This document shows, piece by piece, positions 24,501 through 36,500 of a DNA stretch of 64,000 nucleotides. The stretch comes from Trebouxia sp. TZW2008 (Eukaryota > Chlorophyta > Trebouxiophyceae > Trebouxiales > Trebouxiaceae). The first letter of the stretch is position 1. The number at the start of each line of letters is the position of its first letter. Below the pieces are notes generated by a model that was not told the origin of the DNA, did not search any database, and saw only the letters and a program-made list of their open reading frames with translations. The translations under genes were made by a program, and so were the position numbers. The stretch lies in the NCBI GenBank assembly GCA_002118135.1, contig BDIU01000056.1, forward strand, positions 124,001 to 188,000, written 5' to 3'.

Positions 24501-26095
24501 AGATGTCTGCGCAGCTCAGGAGATGAGATTGTCTCAAGGGTCCGCATGCTACATTAGCAACAGGATGGTAGGGCACATGAGTGCAGTCAGATGCTTATAA
24601 TACTCAATGACTCACCAGGTCCATGTGGCCCCTTTGGCACGGCGTTCCTCACAATAGTCTTGCATGTTGTAGTAGAAATTGGGAGGCACATGCCTGCATA
24701 TGCAAAATGTCACAGTTGGAGTCTACCCATGCACAGTTTACCATGACAAATTTTGCATGACTCATGACTTGCACTGCATCACCCTGCCCAGAGCTGCTCA
24801 GTAGGTGATTAATCGCTTTGATAGTGCAAACGTTATTACAGACTAAACATGGAAATAGACAAAAATTAACAGAGAAATCATTTGTAGACAAGTGTTTAGA
24901 TTTTAATCATTGATATTGTTATAAGACCGTGTTCTAGTGGTATCTCATCATACAGCAAGCATTGACAGGCAAAGCATGCAACAGCTCACAGTGCGTTGCA
25001 AGCAGCATATATGGTTACATTACGTCAGCTTGAGCATACATGGTTATATTAGGTCAGCTTGAGCATAATGCTCAATAGACAATACCATTTGCGTTACTGG
25101 CTATGACTCACCTTGGATCACTTTCAAGGGAAGGCGTCTTGATAGGGCCAATAGCTTGTCCTGCATTGCAGTCAGCCTTTCATGAATGACAAACCCTCAT
25201 TGGCAGTGCAACTTATCACGCCATGCCTACGCAGCTCATTGGCATGCAATGTGAGTGCCTGACGGTGGTGGATGTTCAAACCCAAGTCAATGACATACCA
25301 AAGGGCAATGGCATGTGAGATTACGGCCATGCTGCATGACTGTACAGGAAATTGCAGCGGAATGTTCATAAGCAAGCAGGATTCTATGCAACAGCATAGC
25401 ATTCAGAACAAACAAGGGTTCTCGGGTAAAGCCTTACCATACCACTTGCCGCCAGAATTGAAGTAAACATGCTGCAAGTTACTGCCTGCAGCCTCTAAGC
25501 CTTCAATGATGCTCTTATGCATGCCAAAGTTGATCTCGATATCTTTGATATCATCTCCGGAGAAGACAAATGAGTTCTGCAACAGCACATGTGCTTGACT
25601 GTGGGCGTGCGCGGAGCACTGTGTGTCACAACAAGGGTTTGTCATTACAGCACAAGCATGGCTCGTGACCCCTGGCTGTACAGTTCTGCGTCTTGCATTG
25701 CCATGGACAGATTTTGTACCTGGTAGAGGTGAGTGACTGCAAGGCAGACAAAGTGACTTAGTTTCTGCATGCATGCGGCTCCACGAAGTTGCCACTGCCG
25801 TTGCGCATGTGACGAACTATCTCTACCACGCACCATCGTTGATTCCTTTTGACTTGAGTTGGTTCTTGACCGCTTTCGCATCGAGCAAGTCGAGTTTGAT
25901 ATGCTCGATGGCTTCGGGCAAGTCGTACAGATCTCTTCTGCTGACGCCATATGCCTTCTTGAACCGTGAGTCCTCATGCAAATGCCGCAGCAAATGCACA
26001 CTACTAACGCCTGTTGCACCTGTGCACAGGGCTACAAAACCTTCGCCAGGCGAGGCCGTGCCGTTCAAATGTGACGTCGCTGATGGCCTCGACAT
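21476..26095 (-). CDS. PRISE-type short-chain dehydrogenase/reductase
   Basis: Nine exons on the minus strand: 25834-26095, 25720-25736, 25438-25576, 25112-25160, 24616-24693, 24219-24332, 23639-23906, 22508-22675 and 21476-21622 (413 aa, phases agree). The order of motifs matches the progesterone-5-beta-reductase / iridoid-synthase-like (PRISE) family: dinucleotide loop GATGVSS (26-32), VSRRD (51-55), HIKLDLLD, VTHLYQ, SGGKWYG around the catalytic-site Tyr (139), FYYNMQDY, WTSLRPNPV, FPGSDFAW, QAYNINNGDLFRWKELWP and the C-terminal WPFADF. It should reduce an enone or carbonyl with NADPH; the substrate is unknown. The second exon is only 17 nt. The last two internal exons have tandem decayed copies beside them. 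The start ATG at 26095 is the first in frame. Confidence 0.9.
21985..22161. mobile_element. MITE-like element, 177 bp, with terminal inverted repeats
   Basis: Starts TACAGTGGCTTCTCTTTGTA and ends with the inverted counterpart (ACAAGGAGAAGTTACTGTA), about 18 of 21 positions matching. If the outermost TA is a target duplication, the element proper runs CAGT to ACTG, as in Tc1/mariner-like MITEs. Located in the last intron of the reductase gene. It has no coding capacity. The copy at 63105-63281 has the same length. Confidence 0.75.
22508..23065 (-). repeat. Three tandem copies of reductase exon 8
   Basis: The functional copy is 22508-22675. A second copy near 22745-22885 keeps the acceptor context (ttcacag then TCTGCTTGG) but has a TAA inside the conserved block and lost donor. 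A third, shorter copy is near 22985-23060. Offset of the first pair is 212 bp. In transcription order the intact copy is last. Confidence 0.85.
23150..23760 (-). repeat. Four tandem copies of the end of reductase exon 7
   Basis: The end of exon 23639-23906 (AEHFGLETGPNLHISLVK, then QMQTPDKEELWKKTVK) recurs three times downstream at about 23475-23590, 23310-23425 and 23150-23260, spaced 166-170 bp. The extra copies have AEHAGLETGPNLH, their own AG before that point (phase 1, so not compatible with the phase-0 donor) and, in at least two, an intact GTGGGT or similar donor. Confidence 0.9.
24054..24205. mobile_element. Partial copy of the MITE-like family
   Basis: Ends TTATAAAGAAAAGTTACTGTA-like, matching the right terminal repeat of the other copies, preceded by AACCAAAGCCGTTATT and, further left, TGTAAGGACA as in the 63 kb copy. 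No clear left terminal repeat. Sits about 13 bp from the splice donor of the reductase exon 24219-24332. Confidence 0.5.
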
Positions 26096-26390
26096 ATTGC
26101 TCGACGTTAAGTTGTACGCGACAGAGGCTCAAATCTGATATATATTTGCTGTAAGGTATATCTCCGAAGCTGTGCAATCTTTTCAGCAGCCTTCACGCAA
26201 TCTGTTGCCTTATTGCTTTTGTGTTGACTCTGTGCAGCTGAAGTGACTCTGCAGCAACGGCGTGGACATTAGTAAGAATGACGGCGTAACACGCAATCTG
26301 ACTCACCCATTTGAAATTTTGGGCACTGCGAGCATCAGGCTGCTGCAAGATGCTCGCCAGCATGTGAGCGTAAGTCAAGCCTGCGTCACC
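26096..26390. promoter_or_regulatory. Divergent promoter region, reductase / histidine phosphatase
   Basis: Only 295 bp separate the ATG of the reductase (-, 26095) from the most likely ATG of the phosphatase (+, 26391). An AT-rich TATATAT stretch lies near 26138-26146. No other element is recognisable. Confidence 0.55.
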
Positions 26391-29158
26391 ATGACTGCAT
26401 CACAAGGACCCGCCACAAGCAGGCACAGCAATTGTGTTGCGCTGCTGGTCATTGTGTCGTTGCTATCGACCGGTTCTTGCGCGCTACAAGCGCAGACAAG
26501 TGACAGCAGCGAAGCACGTGTCGACAAGTTGCTGGAGTCAGCTCAGTCTGCCCTACAGCAGGTCAAGGCAGATGATTCGAACGGAGAGTCTGAACATGAC
26601 ACTGACGTCGACCGCCACAGGAAGGCGACTTTCACAACACCAGTCGATGGCTACTTCATCCAGGTATAACAGCCTGATTCCACTTGAAGATCAGCAGTGC
26701 AGTGGAGTCAACCATCTGCTAAAGTCTCGAGCCACATCTCAGCGGTATGACTTACAGGAGCGGGCTTCACGAGCTTTGCCTGGGCCTGGCCAGCATAAAA
26801 ATTTTGGTGCTCTGGTCCCATGGGATCAGATCCTGTCAAAGTTGAACTCAGGTGCACATGACACATGCAGATAGTCATGCACAACCCCACAGCAGCTTTG
26901 CCTACCCCAATTACTAATCTCAAACCTATGCAATTGTCATGCAGACACTAAGCTGCTATTTCTGGTCCGTCATGGACAGGCTTGGTCAAACTTCTTGGAA
27001 GAGGTGTTGGGCCCTGACCTCTGGTATGGAGTGGTGTCCAAGTGCGGCTTTACAACAGGAAATGGCACAGAATACCAGATCTTTGATGCAGGTATGCTAG
27101 GCTGTGTCTGCGCAATGCCAAACTCCATGTGCACAAAAAGCAGCATTCAAATTGAGGGCAGCAATGATGTTCCTATATCATCTCCACATCTGAAGTACAA
27201 ATTTGGCCCATGTATAAATGGTGTTCAAAAGACTTGTACCCTAAATAAGAGCACTTGTGGCATGGTTGTATTGCTGGAATGTCACGCATCTGAAGATCAT
27301 GACTATGAAGATCGTAAGTCATATGTATGGTTGAGTTAAGGCAGTCTCAAGACAGTTGGCATGGAGGACAGAGAGGTCATTGTGACGTTATCTTGTCTGA
27401 TGTACAATACGAGGACGCCTCAAGCAAATTTGTTATGCCACTTCTCATCTTGATTGGTCAGTCTATGGATGCCACGCCCAGAGCAAATGCTCGATTTAGC
27501 CAATACCATCTCCTCTTTGCCATGTCATGTTGTTGTGCTGGCTGTAAGCAACTTTTCTGATACCTCTGCAGAGCTCACAGACGCTGGGCAAGCTCAAGCT
27601 GAAGATCTGCACACACTACTGGGCAGCAACGACACCTTCAAGGCAATCACTGGCAACCAGCCCACGCGCGCCATTGTGAGCCCCTTGAGCAGGTCTGGAC
27701 TCCTTTGCAACACTGCTTCTGACTTTGCTGAAGGGCACTTGCCACGCATCCACATCAAGCCATCTTTGCGCAGCAGCAGCAGCAGCAGCAGCAGGCCTCC
27801 ACATGCATGCGGCAGTCTCAGCTTGCAAGCAATATATGACTTTGCCTGTAGAGACGCTGGAAATCAGGCAATGTGCTTGTGGCTACAATGGTGGTGGACT
27901 GCGAGATCCTGTGCAGTGGCTTGGTTGCAGCAGCACATACCCCTGGTCTCTCTGGCACAAGAAAGCATTCTGGGCATGATTTAGGGTTAGGCTGTCTCTC
28001 TCTAGGTACCTCATGGCATGACTGCAGCCTTCTTCTGCTGCTCAACATGTGGTGTATATCTTGAGCAGGAAAACGTTTGAATACATTGACCAATACCAAA
28101 GTACATGCATGTGAACGGGATTGTGGCAATCTCCCAATGTTAATCGCATATGTGGTGTAGGTGTTTAGACACTGCCTCTATTGTCTTGGCTGACATGCCT
28201 ATCACCAACTTCAACACAGAGGAGCTGATCAGAGAGACCCTAGGGTCAGACACATGTGACGCCAGGCGCAGTGTGTCAGATCCGCCAGGTGGTGGCAAGC
28301 CAGACACTGGGCCATGTGCCTTTGACAGAGGACTCAAGTCCAAGTACCCACAGTATGACTTCCCAGGTGAGCAGGATATGGCATTCTCTGCGTTGGTGCT
28401 GATGCTGATGATGGTGGCGCTGGTGATGTGACTGTATGCATTAGTGCTGGTGCTGGTGACTCCTGCATTGGTGTTGCTGCTGCTACTGATGATGATCATG
28501 GTGGTTCATGTGCTGTTATAAGTGCTGATGATGGAGACATGTGTGCTGCTGCTACTGATGTTACAGGTGTGTGCCTTGCTTCAGCAGTCAACATTGTCAG
28601 CACCTGAGGCCAATGCGATGACTCTTCCATTAGACTTGCTGTGTAAAGCTGAGTGTTGAGTAGCTGTTTGAAGAAGCTGAGTATGGCCCATTGCCCAATC
28701 TCAAAGCTGGGCAGCTGGCACAAGCGCTTGTCCAGGAATGCAATCTTCTTTGGAACAGTCAGAAGCTACTTTGCGCATGTACATGAGCATCATGTACATG
28801 CGCCAGATGGGGATTGCGCATTGCACTACACCAGACCGTCAGCATAAGCGTTTCTGAAAGGCTTGCTCACCAAATTCACCTGTCTGATGCAGTGCTGGGT
28901 GATGACAAGACAGACTTTGGTCTTTTGACTGATGATGACCACCTGTGGAAAAAGAACAAGCGAGAAAAGCAGCGACACCAGGTTAAGAGGGCTGAAAAGT
29001 TCTTGGAGACGCTGTTTGCAAATGCTGAGGAGCAGGTCATTGTGGTTGTGACACACTCTGGCTTCATCAGAAGTTTGCTGCTGGCAGTTGACCGGGAGCC
29101 ATACAGGCCAAAGAATGCAGAGATGGTTCCTGCAATTATTGAGATGCGCCATCGATGA
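26391..29158 (+). CDS. Histidine phosphatase (phosphoglycerate mutase-like), probably secreted
   Basis: Six exons: 26391-26663, 26695-26851, 26945-27091, 27572-27692, 28161-28366 and 28893-29158 (389 aa, phases agree). The catalytic signature LFLVRHGQAWSN is at residues 148-159 (phospho-accepting His153). RAIVSPLSR supplies the conserved Arg. GSDTCDARRSVS is the motif typical of plant PGM-like branches. THSGF (355-359, His356) is the second catalytic His. Substrates of such proteins are diverse and cannot be predicted. The N-terminus has a hydrophobic stretch (about 15-31) followed by Gly-Ser-Cys-Ala, consistent with a secretory signal, then an acidic, Asp/Ser-rich spacer. The frame stays open upstream to 26262, so the start could be earlier, but the signal-like segment fits the ATG at 26391. 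Confidence 0.87.
28375..28560. repeat. GCTGGTGATGATG-rich low-complexity tract in an intron
   Basis: Irregular GTT/GCT/GAT triplets in the last intron of the histidine-phosphatase gene. It reads as open in some frames, but the flanking donor at 28367 and acceptor at 28891-28892 place it in the intron. Confidence 0.7.
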
Positions 29159-30007
29159 CTTCGTCCTTGAGCTCAAGATCAGGGTCTGAACAAGTGCAAG
29201 TCAGATTGCAACACACTTGTTGGCATAAGTGCAGAACTTGGCCATGCTGGTCGGTTGCATTTACTTGTGAAAAACGTACTCGAGACCTGCATTTGTCTTT
29301 GATTTGATTTGTTGACATCATGCACCTGCTCTGCATGCCAGATCGACTCAGGAACGAATTGACGTACTCTAGCATTGACATGCTCGACAACCCTATTTGA
29401 AATGCTGAACTTGAACATCTGGTGAGTGTGAAGTAGCCTAGAGTGACAAGCCGCATTGCCCAGCTAGGACATTGCTTTTGATCAGAACTTGAACCTGGAC
29501 CCACACACATGATGTACCAATAAGCTTACTGTCCCTTGTCAATCAATGCATTTGTGTTGTGTTGCACATACAATGCAGCATCTGCTTTGACCAGCAGAGC
29601 CTTACCCATGCTTGATTTTGATGAAGCAGACACACCACAACCAGTTTGGCACCAGTCACCATAAGCCACAGATATAAATCATTCCAGAACGCTGATGTAA
29701 ACAGTTGATGGGGAAGTATAAATGTACATATGTGTACAGTGATAAGTGCAATTGCAGATCGGCGTCCAGCCAGTCCAAGCTGATGTTTGCACCAATACCC
29801 CTGATTTGCTCAATTCTTTACGGCTAGTGAATGCTTGTGCGTGTATGTCAAGTCTGCTCGAGTCTAGCATTCATACCAGTCTGAGTTTGGCATTGCTGAA
29901 CAATATGCCTGCAACCCCAGCGGCAACATTCACCATTCCTTGATGACAATTGCCCAGCAGTTTGGTGAAAGCGACCAGTATCAGGCCGTTCATTAGTGAA
30001 GATGTGT
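29159..30007. other. Convergent intergenic region
   Basis: Between the stop of the histidine phosphatase (+) and the stop of the RIF1-like gene (-). No features beyond a possible TGTAA at 29696-29700 on the plus strand. Confidence 0.5.
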
Positions 30008-30555
30008 TCAACGTGGCAGAGTCTGATGGCTTGCAGCCCTGTAAGCTCTCTGCATCCTGTCATTTGTGGCAGCTTGCAGATGCAACAGAGCTCTCTGAGC
30101 TTGCATCAGTTCATCCATCTGCATTCAATCACAAGCAAGCGTCATGGGTAGCTGCCAGAAGCAAATTTCAAAACTGCTTAGACAGGCGGAGAGCGCTGCA
30201 AACGCCAGATCCATCTGACACACTGCAGGGTCACTGCAAAGAACTAACCAGCATGTCACAAATCTTGTCTAAGCATCCAAGTCACGACAAGTTTCTGATA
30301 GTTTTCCGTAAGAGCAGGCCTTGTGAGGCATGGCACAGAGTGCATTTGCTACGACGCATAGCTCGCTCTGGCATGGCATAGACTGCCACTGCATTTGACG
30401 AATGAGTGACAATATCATGTCACAGTCAGCAGGACATACCGTCAAGCCTTCCCAAAGCACAGGTTGCTGCTGCAGTGACTCCAGGGTTTGCAACAGTCCA
30501 CCTTGTGATGGTGCCACAAGTGACAGAGTCCCATCCACTCTATGTACAGAATCAA

Positions 30556-30586
<31 letters not shown>

Positions 30587-33500
30587 CGGCCCTTGCACAA
30601 GCACATTGTAAGTGTTTGCAAGCAACACAGGGCCCGGCTCTGCTGTTCCAAGAGCCTCTGTCTGACTTGGCTCCCGGTCTCTGTGCTGCACTACAGGACG
30701 CTGATGACCACTGACTTGATGTGGTCTAGAGGCAACTGCAGCAGCTTTTTGCATGCCATGTTGCCGGTCAGCATGGCTGCTGTGCTGATCCACAAGCCTA
30801 ATTCTGCCTTTCTGCTGAGGCCTGCCGTGCCATGCAGCGCCTTCAGCATCTTGTCTAAGCTGAGCTTGGACACCATCAGCTCTGTCTTGGGATGGTGCAT
30901 CATACTGAAATGCATGCTGCTGCTGGCGCTGCTGCTGCTGCTGCTGCTGTGGCTGTGTATTGAGACAAGCAGGAGTTTGTCTGAAAGGAGGGGTGGACGG
31001 ATGGCCCAATGTGTTTGCATCCTGACGGTGGTGGTTGATAAACCGATGATGGGGTTCACCAGTGCCCTTAGGCTGCTGGGTTGCAAAGATGTCAAGCTCC
31101 TGCAAAGCAGCATGCAAACCACGTGTTGAAGTATTTGCATGACTGCGACAAGCAATAAGTGGCCATACAACATGGGTTCTCGTGTGTACGACATTTGCCC
31201 TTGCGTGGCTGACCTAATATCTGCAGCGTGGAGACAAGTTTGGTGACTAGTACCCATGCTTACTTACACGACGGCCAGCAGTCCATGCAATGTGCAGAAA
31301 GCCCCTGTGTAGGCGCCAGAAGCACAGAATGCCATGTTAATCAGACATCATGGAATGAAACCGTGATGACCCAAAGATGCATGACTATATGCACATGCAA
31401 ATGCCAAGTTGACTTGGTGACAATGGCCAGAAACAGGGACAGGGCCAGAGTGCATGCCCAACTGCATCATTGTTGACCTGAACATCGGCATCAGAGGGAC
31501 ACACGCGCTCTGCAATTTGTCCCTGCGCTTGCTGTTGGCCCAACCCCTGCTGCTGCACAGATGCACTGTTCACAGGAGAACTTTCACTTTTAGCTCGCTT
31601 GTGGGCAACCCTTGCTGCGCCAGACATCACAGGACTGCCCTCAGCGCTCCTTTTGCCCCTCTCAGCAAAGACCTTGCCTGGCACATGGGCCTGCCCTGCT
31701 GAATCTGGTGAGCCCTGGTGCCTACCTTGTTGCACATGCAACTCTGCTTGAGCAACAAGAGCAGACACCCCTGGCTGTGGCACAGCAGCGGTACTGACAC
31801 CAGCTTGCTGGTCCTCACCAGCACTGACCTTGTGAGCCTTGCTATGACTTGCCTCAATCCCTTGCTGGTCTTTTCTGCTGTGCATTGTGATGTTGCCATC
31901 AACGACAGGACTCATCTCTTGTGCCTTGCAGGCATTGACCAGTGGTGGTGCTGTTGAGCTGTTGCGGGCAGCTGATGACTGCACAGCATGAGGCACTGCA
32001 GGGATGGTGGTGGCAGCAGTAGCAGCTGTGGGAGCAGTCGGAGCCTGGCCTGCATTGACAGCAGTGGCAGTGGTGGCAGCTGTGGGAGCAATCAGAGTCT
32101 GGTCTGGAAGAGAAGCTGCTGCAGCTGTGGCAGCAGTGGCAGCTGTGGGTGCAGTCAGGATGTGGCCCACATGTGCTGCCTGGCTGTGGGCAAGCTGTGT
32201 GGGCACCCAAGTGCTTGCTGCAGTGCGTTGTGACTGACCAAGCCATGCAGGGACAGTGCACGGCATTGTAGCAATCACAGTGGCAGGGTAGCTCAGAGGC
32301 AACTGGTCAGCTGCTTCTGTGGCTTCCACATGCATCATCCCCTGAGTGACCTCTGTCGCCTGCTGCCCTTCTGACCCTGCTGGCTGAATGACATCATCAT
32401 TCTCAACGAGTGCTTGATCAGACGGCATGTGGGATGCGTCAAAAGGTTGACTTGGTCTTGCTGTGCTAGATTGATACGGTTTAGCTGCTGCAGTATGTGG
32501 GCTGCCAGCAACTGCCGCTGCATCTGTCTGTTGCAGTGGCTCCTGACTGCCAACAAGCAAGCCTCTGTCGTCTGACCTGCCAGCTGCCTGTTGTGGTGCT
32601 GCAGCAATTCTTGCAGCAGCGGCTTGAGCAACAGCAGGGGGTGTGCCTGAGCTTGTCAGCATTTGCTCGACCCCTGCTTGCTGAGCGCCACCCTGAAGGG
32701 GTACAGGGTACAGTGTCTGGGTCACAGTATGACCATTGGGTGTGATAGCCTTGACAGCGCTCAAGCCTGGCTGGGGTACAGCATCTGCTGTGCCTGAGGT
32801 GACTTCATGCTCTAGCTCAAACAACTCAGCAGCTCTGTCTGAGTCTGCCACTGTTTCGCTGTCTGCTCTGTTCTCTGTGTGATTGCCCTTCTTCAGTAGT
32901 GGCGGCTGAGCCTGCAACAGCATTAGATTAGGTCTGTCATATTTTCTGCTGCCGTAGGGATTTGAAACGACCTAAATGCAAAGTGCGTTCCCTCAGACCT
33001 GCAGTCAACTGGGTCATTATGAGGGGTGAGGTCAGTAGGTGCTGGTTTGTAAGGGTGATCTCAGCTGCATTCAGGGTCATGTCTCACAGAAGTGTTGCAG
33101 CATGCATGCTCAAAATGTGGAAGGTCATCATGTATGCTGCTGATACAAAATGCAACGCTGAGATGATGATCTTTGAAGCATAGCATCACGTGCACAAATG
33201 CCTCATGCACAAGCATGTGTGGCGTTCCCTGCAAATGTACACACCTGTTCAGCAGAGTCTGGCACAAGGTCATCAGCAAGAGCGCCAGCAACAGCAAAGG
33301 CGTTCCCAATTGCTTCATCTCCTGGACTGCCTTCTCTGAGGCCTCTAGGGCTCTTCTGGGCACTGCCCTGCTTTGCTCCATCCTTTGCCTCTGCTTCCAT
33401 CAATGCACACATGTCTTTTTGACACATGTCAGCTTTAACACTGGTTTTCAATGCTGTTGATACCAGGACATGCAAGGGCATTCTTGACGAGCGTTCATGG

Positions 33501-36500
33501 CACGACGAGCATTCATCGCTGCTATATCCAAGGCATTACATGTTGTGAAGTATTCAACGTCTGCAAAAAGCCCAGAAAATGAGCGTTGAGATAAAGTGAC
33601 ATGTTGCTGTGTGAAGACATGTAGTCCAGCAAATGCTCACACCAATGCCAGTGGCCCGTCAGCACAGCTCCTGTGCAATGCACTGTCACTCACCTGTGTG
33701 TGCATCAGTTGTGTCATGACTGTTTTCATCAAGCTTCCTTTTTGTGGCCACCGTAGCAGCATCCTGGTGTGCAGTTGCATGCGCATGTTTGACAGTAACA
33801 GGAGCTTGCTTTGCTGAAGGTTGCTGTGCCGATGTCTGCTCGCCAGATTTGACTGGTGACTCTGCACACCATCAGGATATGGGGTCAAAACGCAGCAAGA
33901 CTCAAGCGCTCATGCTTCATAGCAACAGGAGCTTGCTTGGCTAATGGCGGCTGTACTGATGCCTGCTCGCCAGACGTGACTGGCGACTCTGCACAAAGCC
34001 AAACTATGCTGACAACACCTGTTGAAATCTGTTCAGACACCGTTCCGTAAATGCATGTTGAGCCAAAATGCAGCAAACATTATGGGCTCATGCTTGCAGA
34101 ACTGCTTTGAGGCGGACGCGCTAGCATATCATACGGTGAATGCTTTGTGCTGTGGACCACTCGCAAGCTATATGTGATAGCCAAGTATGATTCTGATGAT
34201 CAGAGCCTCGGCATTGCTTGCACACAGAGGGCAAAGGCAATCAAGTGCTACAAGTCAACGGATGTGCATGTGCACTGAAAAACAGGGATTGCCACCACAC
34301 CTCTGGGCGATAAGTTGAACAAAGACTTGAACCTGCCAGTCCAGCTGCCAGTCTTGGCTGCAGAGCCAGTCGGCTGCCCTTCAGCCTGCCCTTCATCTCC
34401 CTTTGGTGCCTGCCCTTCGCTGCCTTTGGGTCCCTGCCCTTCACTTCCCTTTGGTGCTTGCCCTTCAATACTTTTTGATCTTTGCTCTTTGCTCCCTTCC
34501 GTTGAGCCCTGCCTATGGCTCTGGCTGTCTGCAACACTTGCCTGTGCCTTTGATGGGGTTCTGCCATGTGGTACGACCTGAACCTCTGCTGCAGCCTGGG
34601 GTTTGGGCAGCTGACCAGTATTGATAGCTTGTGCAGGTGCAGCCTTTGCAGACTGTAGACTCTTGCCCTTGTCACTCCGTCGCGGGTCATGCAGTGTGTC
34701 CTGTGCATCTGAGCCAATCTTGCTGCTGACATCAGCAGCTCCTTTTGTGTCTGCAAGTAACCCTGGCTTACCAGTTGCCTTCATCCCAACTTGGGCTCCC
34801 CCAGCTGATCCCCCATAATGCTTAGGGGACGCTTTCAAGTTGCCGTGTGATCTGTCAGGCAACAGCTGACTTTCGCTGCCCAACACCTTTAAGGCAGGTG
34901 CCTGCAATCTGCCCTGTGCTTTGTCATGCTGCTGCTGACTTGCCCTGCCTGGCGTTTCCATGGCTGCAACACCTTCATTACTTGTCTGCTTGCCGTGCAA
35001 GCTCTTGCCGCTGCTCTCATCTGGCCTGTCCAGTTTCACAACTAGCAGCTTGTTGCTGGACTGGTGTCTCGCTGAAGGCTTGGCTTCGCCATTGGAAGAT
35101 CCAGAGGGACTCACAGATGGCAGATGCTGCTGCTGCTGCTGCTTGTGCTGATTCAGTTGGTGCTGCTGTTGCTGCTTCTGCTGCCGCTGCTGATGCTGAA
35201 CCCTCAAGTTTTCCTTGTTCAAGCAATGCCGCTGGACTGCGTGTACGTCTAGAGGCGGCCCACTTCTGTCCTTTGTCGACTGTTGCACTGCCTGGGTGTT
35301 TGGTAGCCCAGGTGCAGCATGGTGTACCTGCTGCTCAGTATCCTGAACATGAGTAGCTGTTGACGCCTCATGAGCAGGTGGGTCTTGACAAGCAGGTGAC
35401 GGTGACCTCCTGATGGGCTTGCTTGCCTGCTGAGATGTGCTCTGCTGTGTGCTGGGGAACACCACAAACGGCATCTCTGCTGTGTCAGCTGGTCCAGCAG
35501 GGTTTGGGTTCTGGCGCTGCTGTGTCCTGAGGGTTTGGGTGGCTGGTGACACAATCTGTAGCCTGCCAGCTTGTTCAGCTGCATGGTCTTTGACATCTTG
35601 GGCATTGCCTGCTTTGGATTGTCTCCTCTGCTGAGCAGCCTGCCATGAGTTTGCAACACCTTTGTTACCCTCACTTCCCAAGCCAAGCCTTGCATCTTTG
35701 CCTGGTGTGTTTGCTGCCTGATTGGGCACTAGCTTTTTTTCAGCATCTGTAGCGGCCACAGCATTTGCAGGTTGAGCTAGCATGGCATTGATTGCAGAAG
35801 GAGCAAGAGTGTCTGCCTGCTTGAGAGCGGCTGAGCCTGGCTGCTGTTCTGCAGAAGGAGTGGTGGTGTCTGGCCTCCTGTCTGGCCGCTTGTTTGCAGA
35901 GGGCGTGTCACTGCCTGGCTTCTTGAGAGCTTTTGAGGCTGAGTGCTGGTCTGCAGAAGGGGTGTCACTGCCTGGCTTCTTGACAGCTTTTGAGGCTGAG
36001 CGCTGGTCTGCAGACAGGGTGTCACTGCCTGGTTTCTTGAGAGTGACTGAGCCTGGGTGCTGGTCTGTAGACAGGATGCCATTGCCTGGCTTCTTGAGAG
36101 GGCCTGAGCTTGGTCGCTGGTCTGCAAATGGCTTTACAAGACCTTTCACGTCTGGCTGTTGGTCTACAGGGGCAATGACACTGCCTGGCCTTGCTGAGCC
36201 TGGCTGCTGGTCTGCCAGGCCTGGCAAAGGCGCACTGCCTGGCTGCTGAGTATGCTGAGAGGGGTCCAGAGTGGTGTAGGTCAACACCCCCTCCCTTGCT
36301 GCACCTACAACCAGAAATTTGCTTCATGAGAGAGTTGATCATTTGGACTCAGAGAGTGGCTTGATAGGCAAGATCACCCTTGAGTAAAGATAGCCAGTTG
36401 GAGGTAGAGACCTGCCTGATAACAGAGATCGCTGTTGAGTAAAGGTGGCCATTTTGGACTACAGTCTGCGTGAGCAATGTGGCATGAACCCACACTTGAG

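Noticed and set aside
29950..30381. 143-codon plus-strand open frame
   Set aside because: It is antisense to the last two exons of the RIF1-like gene, whose reading is supported by donor, acceptor and phase.
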